Assembly: GCF_022271435.1 (NCBI RefSeq)
Contig: NZ_JAFIQY010000009.1
Coordinates: 124,001-188,000, forward strand
DNA length: 64,000 nucleotides
Reading direction: 5' to 3'
From: Streptomyces monomycini
GTDB taxonomy: Bacteria > Actinomycetota > Actinomycetes > Streptomycetales > Streptomycetaceae
A program made the position numbers and the translations under genes. The notes beneath the pieces were generated by a model, which was not told the origin of the DNA, ran no database searches, and saw only the letters and a program-made list of their open reading frames with translations. Below are positions 32,026-40,583 of this stretch, in pieces (the first letter of the stretch is position 1; every line of letters starts with the position of its first letter).

Positions 32026-33074
32026 CGGGCGGCACCCCCGAGGGCCGGTGCGGCGCCGTCGGCGGCCGGGGTGCCGGTGGCCGGTGCGGCGGTACGGCCG
32101 TCGGCCGGGGGCGCCCACCGTCCGGGTCGGTCGCGGTACCAGGCGACGGTCTCGGCGAGCCCGTCGTCGAAGGAGTGCCGCGGTACGTAGCCGAGTTCGG
32201 TACGGATCTTCGTCCAGTCCACGGAGTAGCGCCGGTCGTGGCCCTTGCGGTCGGTGACGTGGTCGACCCGGTCCCAGTCGGCGCCGCAGGCGGCGAGGAG
32301 GCGTTCGGTGAGGTCCTTGTTGGTGAGTTCGGTGCCGCCGCCGATGTTGTAGACCTCGCCGGGCCGGCCGCCCTCCAGGACCAGGCGCAGGGCCCGGCAG
32401 TGGTCGTCGACGTGCAGCCAGTCGCGGACGTTGAGCCCGTCGCCGTACAGCGGGACGCGTCCGCCGGACAGCAGGCGGCTGACGAACAGCGGGACGACCT
32501 TCTCGGGGTGCTGGTACGGCCCGTAGTTGTTGGAGCAGCGGGTCACCGACACGTCCAGGCCGTGGGTGCGGTGGTGGGCCAGGGCGAGCAGGTCGGAGCC
32601 GGCCTTGCTGGCGGAGTAGGGCGAGTTGGGCGCCAGGGGCTCGTCCTCGGTCCAGGAGCCTTCCGCGATCGAGCCGTACACCTCGTCGGTGGAGACGTGC
32701 ACGAAGCGGGCGATGCGGTGGCGTACCGCGGACTCCAGGAGGACCTGGGTGCCCAGGACGTTGGTGGACGCGAAGTCGGTGCCGCCCGCGATGGAGCGGT
32801 CCACGTGCGACTCGGCGGCGAAGTGCACCACCGCGTCGTGGTCGGCCAGCAGGTCGTCCACCAGCGGCTGGTCGCGGATGTCGCCGTGCACGAAGGTGTA
32901 CCGGGGGTCGCTCGCGACGGGCCGGAGGTTGGCGCGGTCCCCCGCGTAGGTCAGGGCGTCCAGCACGGTGACGACGTGCGGCCCGGTGCTCTCGCCGGGG
33001 CCTTCGGGGGTGAGCAGGGTACGGACGAAGTGGGAGCCGATGAAGCCGGCTCCGCCGGTGACGAGGATTCTCAA
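32022..33074 (-). CDS. rmlB: dTDP-glucose 4,6-dehydratase
   Basis: 350 residues. Rossmann motif ILVTGGAGFIGSHFVR, catalytic STDEVYGSI, YSASKAGSD (YxxxK) and CSNNYGPYQHPEK are all typical of RmlB. It converts dTDP-glucose to dTDP-4-keto-6-deoxyglucose with bound NAD. The first codon at 33074 is TTG, giving Leu-Arg-Ile-Leu-Val-Thr-Gly; this is a rare start, and no better ATG or GTG lies nearby in frame. The last 30 residues are a Pro/Ala-rich tail. It is 46 bp downstream of rmlA. Confidence 0.93.
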   Translation of the reverse strand: MRILVTGGAGFIGSHFVRTLLTPEGPGESTGPHVVTVLDALTYAGDRANLRPVASDPRYTFVHGDIRDQPLVDDLLADHDAVVHFAAESHVDRSIAGGTDFASTNVLGTQVLLESAVRHRIARFVHVSTDEVYGSIAEGSWTEDEPLAPNSPYSASKAGSDLLALAHHRTHGLDVSVTRCSNNYGPYQHPEKVVPLFVSRLLSGGRVPLYGDGLNVRDWLHVDDHCRALRLVLEGGRPGEVYNIGGGTELTNKDLTERLLAACGADWDRVDHVTDRKGHDRRYSVDWTKIRTELGYVPRHSFDDGLAETVAWYRDRPGRWAPPADGRTAAPATGTPAADGAAPALGGAAR

Positions 33075-33120
33075 GGCGTCAGTCCAGGGAGGAAGGGGTG
33101 CGGTCGGGCGAAGGACGCGG

Positions 33121-34188
33121 TCAGGGCGCTATCTGCACCTGGCTGTGGTCGCCGAGGACCAGGCGGTGCGCGCGGGGCGCGCGGGCGGCGCCGCTCATAC
33201 GGACCATGCGCCCGATGAGCGAGCCCTCGATCCGTCCGGCGTTCTCGATGCGGGAGTCGCCCAGCACGATGGAGAACTCCACCTCGCTGCCGCTGATCAG
33301 GCAGCCGTCGGCGACGGAGGTGGAGGGGCCGATGTAGGAGTCGCGGACGACGCTGCCCGCGCCGATGACGGCCGGTCCCACGATCCGGGACCGTACGACG
33401 CTGGCCCCGGCCTCGATACGGACCCGGCCCACCAGTTCGCTGGCGTCGTCCACGTCGCCGAGGACGGCGGGCGGCAGGCCCTCCAGCACGGTGCGGTTGA
33501 CCTCCAGCATGTCGGTGGCGTTGCCGGTGTCCTTCCAGTAGCCGGAGATGACGGTGGACTGGACGGTGCGTCCGGCGTCGACCAGCCACTGGAGCGCGTC
33601 GGTGATCTCCAGTTCGCCGCGCGCGGAGGGCTCGATGGCCCGTACGGCGTCGTGCACGCCCGGCGTGAAGAGGTAGACGCCGACCAGCGCGAGGTCGCTG
33701 CGCGGGTCGCTCGGCTTCTCCTCCAGGCGCACGACGCGCCCTTCGGGGCTGAGTTCGGCGACACCGAAGGAGCTGGGGTCGGGGACCTTGGTGAGCAGGA
33801 TGCGGGCGTCGGGGCGGGTCTCCCGGAACTCGTCGACGAGTTCGGCGATGCCGCCGACGACGAAATTGTCGCCCAGGTACATCACGAAGTCGTCGTCGCC
33901 GAGCCATTCGCGGGCGATCAGGACGGCGTGCGCCAGGCCGAGGGGCTGTTCCTGGGGGAGGTAGGTGACACGGGCGCCGAAGCGCGAGCCGTCGCCCACG
34001 GCCGTACGGATCTCCGCGGCGGTGTCCCCGACGATGATGCCGATGTCGGTGACGCCCGCCGCGACCAGGGATTCGATGCCGTAGAAGAGCACCGGCTTGT
34101 TGGCGACGGGGACGAGCTGCTTGGCGGCGGTGTGGGTGATGGGCCGCAGCCTGCTGCCGGTGCCTCCGGAGAGGACAAGTGCCTTCAT
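33121..34188 (-). CDS. rmlA: Glucose-1-phosphate thymidylyltransferase, long form
   Basis: 355 residues from ATG 34188 (MKALVLSGGTGSRLRP). The nucleotidyltransferase domain has the GGxGxRLxP loop, KQLVPVANKP, MYLGDN and EKPSDP. A C-terminal left-handed beta-helix (hexapeptide-like VRIEAGASVVRSRIVGPAVIG) follows. This long, two-domain form is the one usually seen in secondary-metabolite sugar pathways such as StrD, as opposed to the 290-residue cell-wall RmlA. The ribosome site AAGGA overlaps the exporter stop codon, 7 bp upstream of the start region. Confidence 0.93.
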   Translation of the reverse strand: MKALVLSGGTGSRLRPITHTAAKQLVPVANKPVLFYGIESLVAAGVTDIGIIVGDTAAEIRTAVGDGSRFGARVTYLPQEQPLGLAHAVLIAREWLGDDDFVMYLGDNFVVGGIAELVDEFRETRPDARILLTKVPDPSSFGVAELSPEGRVVRLEEKPSDPRSDLALVGVYLFTPGVHDAVRAIEPSARGELEITDALQWLVDAGRTVQSTVISGYWKDTGNATDMLEVNRTVLEGLPPAVLGDVDDASELVGRVRIEAGASVVRSRIVGPAVIGAGSVVRDSYIGPSTSVADGCLISGSEVEFSIVLGDSRIENAGRIEGSLIGRMVRMSGAARAPRAHRLVLGDHSQVQIAP

Positions 34189-34195
34189 GAGCGGG

Positions 34196-37100
34196 TCATC
34201 CTTGGGTGAGGGGGGCGGGTTCGGCGGCGGTCGGGGTGTGGTGGTGCCACAGCCGGGCGTACGGGCCGTCGGCGTCGAGGAGCTGCTGGTGGGAGCCCTG
34301 CTCGGCGATCCGCCCGGCGTCCAGGACGACGATTCGGTCGGCCCGCGCGGCGGTGGCCAGGCGGTGCGCGACCAGGACGGTGGTGCGGCCGTCGGCCAGC
34401 CGGTCCCCGGCGTCCAGCACGGTGCGTTCGGTGGCCGGGTCGAGGGCGGCGGTGGCCTCGTCCAGAAGCAGCAGGCCGGGGTCGACGAGGTGGGCGCGGG
34501 CCAGGGCGACGAGCTGGCGCTGGCCCGCGGACAGGCGCTGGCCGCGTTCGCCGACGGGCTGGCGGAATCCGTACGGCTGGGCGGCGACCGCGGGCAGCGC
34601 GCCGACGGCGCGCACGGCCGCCTCGACCTCCTGGTCGGTGGCGTCGGGCCGTCCGTAGCGGACGTTGTCGGCGATGTCGCCGGTGAACAGGTGGGCTTCC
34701 TGGGGGACGACGCCCAGCAGCCGCCGGTACCCGGGCGGGTCGTAGGCGCGCACGTCCACGCCGTCCACCAGCACCTTTCCCTCGGTCGCGTCGTGGAAGC
34801 GGGCGAGCAGCTTGACGACGGTGGACTTGCCGGCGCCGGTCGTGCCGACGAGCGCGACCGTCTCGCCGGGCTCGATGCGCAGGCTGACCCGGTCCAGCGA
34901 CGGCTGCTCGGTGCCTGGGTAGCGGAGGGTGACGTCGCGCAGTTCGATCGGGCCGCGCAGCCGGTCCGGTACGGGCGCGGGGTCGGCGGCGGGCCGTACG
35001 GACGGCTCGACGCGCAGCAGCTGCATCGTGCGGCGCAGGCCGACGGACGCCTGCTGGTAGCTGTCGAAGGCGAGCGAGAGCTGCTGGATCGGCGAGAAGA
35101 ACATGCCGAGGAAGAGGGTGAAGGCGACCAGCACGCCGGGGCTGAGGCCGCCGTCCGCGACCCGGTAGGCGCCGGACAGCAGGACGGTGGCCTTGGCGAG
35201 TTCGGCGGTGAGGTTGACGCACGGGAAGTACACGGCGGCGTAGCGCTGGGCGCGCAGCCGGGCGGCGCGGTAACTCTCCGAGAGCTTGCCGAACGCCTCG
35301 GCGGTCGTACCCTCGCGGCTCTGGGACTGGGCGACGCGCAGGCCCGAAACGTTCTCCTGGAGACTGGAGTTGACCTCGCCGACCCGCTTGCGCGCATCGG
35401 TGTACGCGGCGGAGGACAGCCGCCAGAAGACGGCGGTGGCGACGGCGATCAGAGGCACGAGGGCGAGCGCGGTCAGGGCCAGCGGCAGATCGACGGCGAG
35501 CATCGCGATCACGGCGCCGCACAGCGTGGCCAGCGCGGCGACCGAGGTCAGCAGGTGTGTCTGGAGGAAGGCGGAGAGCGCGTCGATGTCGTTGACCATG
35601 GCGGTCATGATCTGGCCGCCGCGTTCGCGTTCGTAGAAGTCCAGGCCGAGCCGCTGGAGGTGGGCGAAGGTTTTCACCCGTAGCCCGTACAGCACCCGTT
35701 CCCCGGCGCGCCGGGTGATGCGTGCCTGGAGGGTGAGCACGCCCCAGGCGAGGACGACGACGAGCAGGGCGGTCAGGACGGTCCTGGCGAGCGCGCCGCC
35801 GTCGCCCGCGCCGACCCCGGCGTCCAGACCGTGCCGGACGAGGAGGGGCAGCGCGAGGGAGGCGAGGGAGTCGGCGGCGACGAGCAGCAGGCCGAGCAGC
35901 AGGGCGGCGCGTACGGGGGCGAGCAGCCGCCGGAAGCGCGCGTCGGGGTCGGGGGCGCGCAGCCGGGCTTCGTCCAGGCGCGGGTCCTCGGCGGTCTCCT
36001 CGGCCGTGCTCCGGTCCGCTTCGGCGGGGGGCTCGGGCCAGAGGTCGGGGGTGACGCCCCGGTCGGTGGTGTGCGGGTCGGCGGTGACGCGTACGTCGAG
36101 GGAGTCGCCGGGCCCGGCCAGGAGTTCGCGGAACAGCGCGCAGCGCTCGGTCAGTTCCTCCTGGGTGCCGGTGTCCACCACCCGGCCCTCGTCGAGGACG
36201 GCGATGCGGTCGGCGAGCTGGAGGGTGGAGCGGCGGTGCGCGATCAGCAGGGTCGTACGGTCTCCGGTGACGGCGCTCAGCGTGCGGTGGATGGCCGCTT
36301 CGGTGGCCGCGTCCACGGCGGAGGTCGCGTCGTCCAGGACGAGCACGCGCGGGTCGGCCAGCAAGGCGCGGGCCAGCACCACGCGCTGCCGCTGCCCGCC
36401 GGAGAGCGTCAGTCCGCGTTCGCCGACCTCGGTGGCGTAGCCGTCCGGCAGCGCGGCGATGAACCCGTGCGCCTCGGCGGCCTCGGCGGCGGCCCTGACC
36501 TGCTCGTCCGTGGCGTCCGGACGCCCGTAGGCGATGTTGTCACGGACCGAGCAGGAGAACAGGAAGGGTTCTTCGAAGACCACGCCGATGGTGGCGCGGA
36601 GGTCGGCGAGCGACATGTCGCGGACGTCGGGGGCCGCACCGGGCGGGCCGACGTGCACGGAGCCGGCCTGCGGGTCGTAGAAGCGGGGGAGCAGCAGCGC
36701 GACGGTGGACTTCCCGGAGCCCGACGGGCCGACCAGGGCGACCGTCTCGCCGGGCCGTACGGTCAGGGACGCGCCGTCGAGCACCGGGTCGCTGGGCGCG
36801 TACCCGAAGCGGACGTCGCGCAGTTCCAGGCCGACCGGACCGGCGGGCAGGGCCACCGGATCGGCCGGGTCGGTGATCTCGGGCCGGGCGTCGATGAGTT
36901 CGTTGACGCGTTCGGCGGCGGCGCGCGCCTGCTGGGCGGTGACCAGGAAGCTGGCGAACAGCCTGGCGGGTCCGGCCAGCAGCGCCATGTAGGCGGCGAA
37001 GGCGAGGAAGGTGCCTAGCCCGATGGTGCCGCGCAGCGCCAGCCAGCCGCCGAGGGCGAGTACGCCGACCTGGCCGAGCGCGGGCAGCGCCGCGAGGGTG

Positions 37101-37849
37101 GCGGTGGCGCCCGCCTGGATGCGTGCCACGCGCATGCGCCGTCCGAACAGGCCGCGGGCGGCGCGCGCCAGCCGGTCGGTCTCGCGGTCCTCCTGGCCGA
37201 AGCCCTTGACCACCCGTACGCCGGTGACGGCCTCCTCGACCTGCTCGGCGACCTGGGCGGCGCCTGCCTGGGCCGCGCGGGTGGCGGGGACGAGCCGGGC
37301 GCGGCTGCGGGCGGCGGCCCACGCGGTGAGGGGCACCACGGTCAGCGCGACCAGGGCGAGCGGGGCGCACAGCCACAGCATCGCGCCGACGGCGACGAGG
37401 AAGAGGGCCGAGGTGCCGAGCGGGATCGGCAGCATCCCGAGCATGATCTGCACCTGGGTCAGGTCGCTGTTGGCGCGGGAGACCACCTGGCCGGTGCGGA
37501 GCGCGTCCTGTTTGACGCCGTCCAGGCGTTGCAGGGAGTCGAACACCTGGGTGCGCAGCCGGTGCTGGACGCCGAGGGCGAGTTTTCCGGCGGCGTAGCG
37601 GCGGGTGAACTCGGCGCCGAACTGGACGAGCGCGAGGCCCGCCAGCGCGGCGGCGAGCCAGCCGATGCGGCCGGTGTGACCTGCGACGGCGTCGTCGACG
37701 CCGAGCCGGGCCAGCAGCGGCCCGACCGCTTCAAGTCCCGTGCCGAACACGGAACTCACGGCGACCGCGAGGAGGAGTCGGGGATGGTGCCGGCACGCGG
37801 CACCGAGCCTGCGTATCCAGCCGGGGGACGTTGTTGACCTGCTGAGCAC
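34196..37849 (-). CDS. IroC-like fused ABC exporter (TMD-NBD-TMD-NBD)
   Basis: 1217 residues, two complete half-exporters in one chain, about the size of enterobacterial IroC, which exports salmochelin. NBD1: Walker A GPSGSGKST 374-382, signature LSGGQ 482, Walker B VLVLDDATS. NBD2: GTTGAGKST 1002-1010, LSAGQ 1106, LLLLDEAT. NBD1 has Asp507 where the catalytic Glu should be and Glu in place of the Q-loop Gln (VVFEEPF). NBD2 is canonical, the asymmetry typical of heterodimeric exporters. GTG 37849 is directly preceded by the iron box; TAAGCT 6 bases upstream and no Shine-Dalgarno sequence suggest a leaderless message. It is the first gene of the leftward operon. Confidence 0.88.
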   Translation of the reverse strand: MLSRSTTSPGWIRRLGAACRHHPRLLLAVAVSSVFGTGLEAVGPLLARLGVDDAVAGHTGRIGWLAAALAGLALVQFGAEFTRRYAAGKLALGVQHRLRTQVFDSLQRLDGVKQDALRTGQVVSRANSDLTQVQIMLGMLPIPLGTSALFLVAVGAMLWLCAPLALVALTVVPLTAWAAARSRARLVPATRAAQAGAAQVAEQVEEAVTGVRVVKGFGQEDRETDRLARAARGLFGRRMRVARIQAGATATLAALPALGQVGVLALGGWLALRGTIGLGTFLAFAAYMALLAGPARLFASFLVTAQQARAAAERVNELIDARPEITDPADPVALPAGPVGLELRDVRFGYAPSDPVLDGASLTVRPGETVALVGPSGSGKSTVALLLPRFYDPQAGSVHVGPPGAAPDVRDMSLADLRATIGVVFEEPFLFSCSVRDNIAYGRPDATDEQVRAAAEAAEAHGFIAALPDGYATEVGERGLTLSGGQRQRVVLARALLADPRVLVLDDATSAVDAATEAAIHRTLSAVTGDRTTLLIAHRRSTLQLADRIAVLDEGRVVDTGTQEELTERCALFRELLAGPGDSLDVRVTADPHTTDRGVTPDLWPEPPAEADRSTAEETAEDPRLDEARLRAPDPDARFRRLLAPVRAALLLGLLLVAADSLASLALPLLVRHGLDAGVGAGDGGALARTVLTALLVVVLAWGVLTLQARITRRAGERVLYGLRVKTFAHLQRLGLDFYERERGGQIMTAMVNDIDALSAFLQTHLLTSVAALATLCGAVIAMLAVDLPLALTALALVPLIAVATAVFWRLSSAAYTDARKRVGEVNSSLQENVSGLRVAQSQSREGTTAEAFGKLSESYRAARLRAQRYAAVYFPCVNLTAELAKATVLLSGAYRVADGGLSPGVLVAFTLFLGMFFSPIQQLSLAFDSYQQASVGLRRTMQLLRVEPSVRPAADPAPVPDRLRGPIELRDVTLRYPGTEQPSLDRVSLRIEPGETVALVGTTGAGKSTVVKLLARFHDATEGKVLVDGVDVRAYDPPGYRRLLGVVPQEAHLFTGDIADNVRYGRPDATDQEVEAAVRAVGALPAVAAQPYGFRQPVGERGQRLSAGQRQLVALARAHLVDPGLLLLDEATAALDPATERTVLDAGDRLADGRTTVLVAHRLATAARADRIVVLDAGRIAEQGSHQQLLDADGPYARLWHHHTPTAAEPAPLTQG

Positions 37850-37853
37850 GTGG

Positions 37854-37872
37854 TTAGCTTAGGCTTGCCTAA
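37854..37872. promoter_or_regulatory. DtxR/DmdR iron box between the divergent siderophore operons
   Basis: TTAGCTTAGGCTTGCCTAA matches the actinobacterial iron-box consensus TTAGGTTAGGCTCACCTAA at 16 of 19 positions and keeps its dyad symmetry. It overlaps the TAAGCT -10-like hexamer of the leftward exporter gene and lies 135 bp before the IroB-like start. Fe2+-DmdR1 bound here should silence both operons in iron-replete cells. Confidence 0.88.
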
Positions 37873-38006
37873 GTGCCTGGTCGTCACTCGGGGTGTGTGA
37901 CCTGGCACACATGTACGCATGTCCCACCCGTTTCAGCCGTCCCGCCGTACCACCCGTGACCCGAAAGCGTCTTGACGGACCGTCGGGAAAGAAAGCAGGT
38001 AGTTCG

Positions 38007-39170
38007 ATGCGTGTCCTGTTCGCCGGGCCTCCCTTCTTCGGGCTGCTCTACCCGATGGTCCCGCTGGCCCAGGCGTTCCGCGCCGCGGGCCACGACGTCC
38101 TCGTCGCCACCTGCGGACGGGCCGTCGGCCACACCGTCTCCGCCGGACTGCCGGCCGTCGACTGCGCGCCCGGCATCGACCCCGACGCCCTTTACACGGC
38201 CATGGAGAAGGGCCGCCAGGGCAAGCCTCCGGCCCCGGGCGAGCAGCGCACCGCACCCAAGGGCAAGGGCTTCTCCTTCTTCAGCGAGGAGATGGCGGAC
38301 ACCATGGTCGACGTCGCCCGCCACTGGCGGCCCGACCTCGTCGTGCACACCCCCAACGGCGTCGTCGGCCAGCTCGTGGCCGCCGCGCTCGGCATTCCCT
38401 CGGTCGTGCACGCGGTCGGATTCGGCCACACCGGACGGCACGTCGCGATGATGAACGACGCCCTCGCCGACGGGTACGCCCGCCACGGCCTCACCGGCCC
38501 AGGACCGGTCGCCGCCTGGCTCGACGTCACCCCGCCCGCCATGAGCGTCACCGCCGAACCGCACCGCCGCTACCTGCGCCACGTCCCGTACAACGGCGGC
38601 GGCGCGCTCCCGCACTGGCTCTTCGAGGACCGCAAGCGCCCCCGGATCGCGGTCACTCTGGGCACGGTCCGGCCGGTCGTGGACGGTGTCTCGCCCGTCG
38701 AGTGGGTCGTGGACGCCGCCCGCGTCACCGACGCCGAGTTCGTCCTCGCCCTCGGCGGCGCCGACCTGTCCGCGCTCGGCACGCTCCCCGACAACGTCCG
38801 CCCCGTGGAGTGGACGCCCCTGGGCGCGCTGCTCGCGGGCAGCGACGCCACCATCCACCACGGCGGCGCGGGCACCACCCTGACCGCCCTGGACGCCGGC
38901 CTGCCGCAGCTCGTCCTCGGCGAGGGTGCCGACCGTCCGGCCAACGCGGCGGCGGTCCGGAGGCGCGGCTGCGGGCTGGTGCCGGAGGACCCGGCCGCCC
39001 TCGCGGGACCCGACCGCCCCGGGCGCGAACTGGTCCGCCGGCTCCTGGAGGACGAAGCGCTGGCCACCGCCGCCCGCGAGACGGCCGAGGAGATGGCCGT
39101 CATGCCCAGCCCCGCCGACGCCGTGCCCCGGCTCGTCGAACTGGCCCTCTCCCAAGGAGTGAACAGATGA
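38007..39170 (+). CDS. iroB: IroB-like GT1-family siderophore glycosyltransferase
   Basis: 387 residues from ATG 38007, the same length I remember for E. coli IroB, the C-glucosyltransferase of enterobactin. Shared stretches include MRVLFAGPPFFGLLYP, FSFFSEEMAD (89-98), DVTPPAMS (173-180), VPYNGG (193-198), LGTVRPVVDG, IHHGGAGTTLTALDAG (283-298) and GADRPANAAAV. HHGGAG and the following GADRP form the sugar-nucleotide site. The acceptor-side His-His-Glu that I recall as catalytic in IroB (65-67) reads Ala-Met-Glu here, so O-glycosylation or another acceptor is possible. With rmlABCD nearby, the donor may be a dTDP-deoxysugar. The stop overlaps the esterase start (ATGA). Confidence 0.85.
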   Translation: MRVLFAGPPFFGLLYPMVPLAQAFRAAGHDVLVATCGRAVGHTVSAGLPAVDCAPGIDPDALYTAMEKGRQGKPPAPGEQRTAPKGKGFSFFSEEMADTMVDVARHWRPDLVVHTPNGVVGQLVAAALGIPSVVHAVGFGHTGRHVAMMNDALADGYARHGLTGPGPVAAWLDVTPPAMSVTAEPHRRYLRHVPYNGGGALPHWLFEDRKRPRIAVTLGTVRPVVDGVSPVEWVVDAARVTDAEFVLALGGADLSALGTLPDNVRPVEWTPLGALLAGSDATIHHGGAGTTLTALDAGLPQLVLGEGADRPANAAAVRRRGCGLVPEDPAALAGPDRPGRELVRRLLEDEALATAARETAEEMAVMPSPADAVPRLVELALSQGVNR

Positions 39171-40543
39171 CCCACGCGGACGGCACCACAGCGGTCGGCG
39201 CCCGCACCGCCACCGCCCTGGCAGCTCCCGTCGGGCCGCCCCGCACCCCCCGGCCCCACCCGGCCGAGACCACGGACAGCCCGCGGGTGCGGCGCCTGGC
39301 CGCCGAACGGGCCGCGGCCGGCTCGGCGGAGGCGCGCGCCGCGGTGCTGGACCGGTTCTGGGACGAGGTGAAGGCCTGCGGCACGCCGCTGGTCGAACCG
39401 CTCGACGCCGACCCCGACCACCGAGGCGTCACTTTCCTGTGGCGCGGCGACACCGCGACCCGCCAGGTGCTGCTGATGGTCAACCGGCTGATGGACCGCT
39501 CCGACCTGCCCGCCGGCCTGATGCGCCACCTGCCCGGTACGGACGTGTGGCACCTGACCTACCGCCTGCGAGGCGATCACCGCGGTTCGTACCGCATCGC
39601 CCCCGACACGGAGGGCCGGGCGCCGGACGACCTCGGCGCGCTGGCCGCCACCGGTGTAGGCGACCCTCTCAACCCCCGCACGATCGCCACCCGCTGGCAC
39701 GGCCCGCCCGGCTCCGTCTTCGAACTCCCGCACGCCCCGGCCCACCCGTGGACCCACCCCACGGGACCCGGCGCCCCGCGCGGCACGGTACGGCGCCACC
39801 AGGTGGCCAGCGCCGCGCTCGGCGCGGAACGCGAGGTGTGGGTGTACGAGCCGCCGGTGCCCGCCACGGGCCCCGGCGGGCGCACCGACACCCTCGTCCT
39901 GCTCGACGGCGACATGTGGTTCGGCCAGCTGCACCTGGAGGACGCGCTCGACGGCCTCGTCGCCGACGGCGCGATCCCGCCGCTGACCGTGCTCGCGCCG
40001 CACGCCGTCGACAACGCCACCCGCGCCAGGGAACTCGGCGGCCACCCCGAGTACGCCGCCTTCCTCGCCGAGGAGCTGCTGCCCTGGGCCGCCGGCCGGC
40101 TGCCGGCCGGCACGGACCCGGCGCGTACGGTCGTCGCCGGGCAGAGCCTGGGCGGACTCACCGCCCTGTACGCGGGCCACACAGCGCCGCATCGTTTCGG
40201 CAACGTCCTGGCCCAGTCCCCCTCCATGTGGTGGCGGCCCCCGGGCGAACCGGCCGAGGAGACCGCCTGGATCACCCGCCGTTACGCCGAAGGCGCACCG
40301 CGCGGCTTGCGGCTGCACCTGGATGTCGGGCTGCACGAGTGGGGCATGCTCGAACAGACCCGTGACCTGCGCCGGACGCTCCGCGCCGGCGGCCACACCG
40401 TCACCGGCACCGACTTCAACGGCGGTCACGACTACGCCTGTTGGTCCGTCGGCCTGGCCCAGGGCCTGATCACCCTGCTCGGCCCCGGCACGCCACCCGG
40501 CCAACGGGACACCACCGCGCCCCCGGCCACCGGCACCCGCTGA
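39167..40543 (+). CDS. Fes/IroD-like siderophore (enterobactin-type) esterase
   Basis: 458 residues from ATG 39167, with AAGGAG 7 bases upstream. The N-terminal Fes domain reads VTFLWRGD, then MRHLPGTDVWHLTYRL. The C-terminal alpha/beta hydrolase has the nucleophile elbow VVAGQSLGGLTALY (Ser327), SPSMWWRPPG and FNGGHDYACW (His421), all characteristic of enterobactin esterases. It should hydrolyse the trilactone of an imported (glycosylated) catecholate to free iron. No signal peptide is seen, so it acts in the cytoplasm. It is co-translated with the IroB-like gene and followed by a siderophore-binding lipoprotein. Confidence 0.92.
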   Translation: MTHADGTTAVGARTATALAAPVGPPRTPRPHPAETTDSPRVRRLAAERAAAGSAEARAAVLDRFWDEVKACGTPLVEPLDADPDHRGVTFLWRGDTATRQVLLMVNRLMDRSDLPAGLMRHLPGTDVWHLTYRLRGDHRGSYRIAPDTEGRAPDDLGALAATGVGDPLNPRTIATRWHGPPGSVFELPHAPAHPWTHPTGPGAPRGTVRRHQVASAALGAEREVWVYEPPVPATGPGGRTDTLVLLDGDMWFGQLHLEDALDGLVADGAIPPLTVLAPHAVDNATRARELGGHPEYAAFLAEELLPWAAGRLPAGTDPARTVVAGQSLGGLTALYAGHTAPHRFGNVLAQSPSMWWRPPGEPAEETAWITRRYAEGAPRGLRLHLDVGLHEWGMLEQTRDLRRTLRAGGHTVTGTDFNGGHDYACWSVGLAQGLITLLGPGTPPGQRDTTAPPATGTR

Positions 40544-40583
40544 CCTTCCCCGTACCTTTCCGCACCCCCGAGGAGCACCTCCG

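Noticed and set aside
34196..37849. Reading the fused ABC protein as a multidrug exporter unrelated to iron
   Set aside because: Size, the adjacent iron box and the IroB/Fes-like neighbours favour the IroC role, though the family alone would not decide it.
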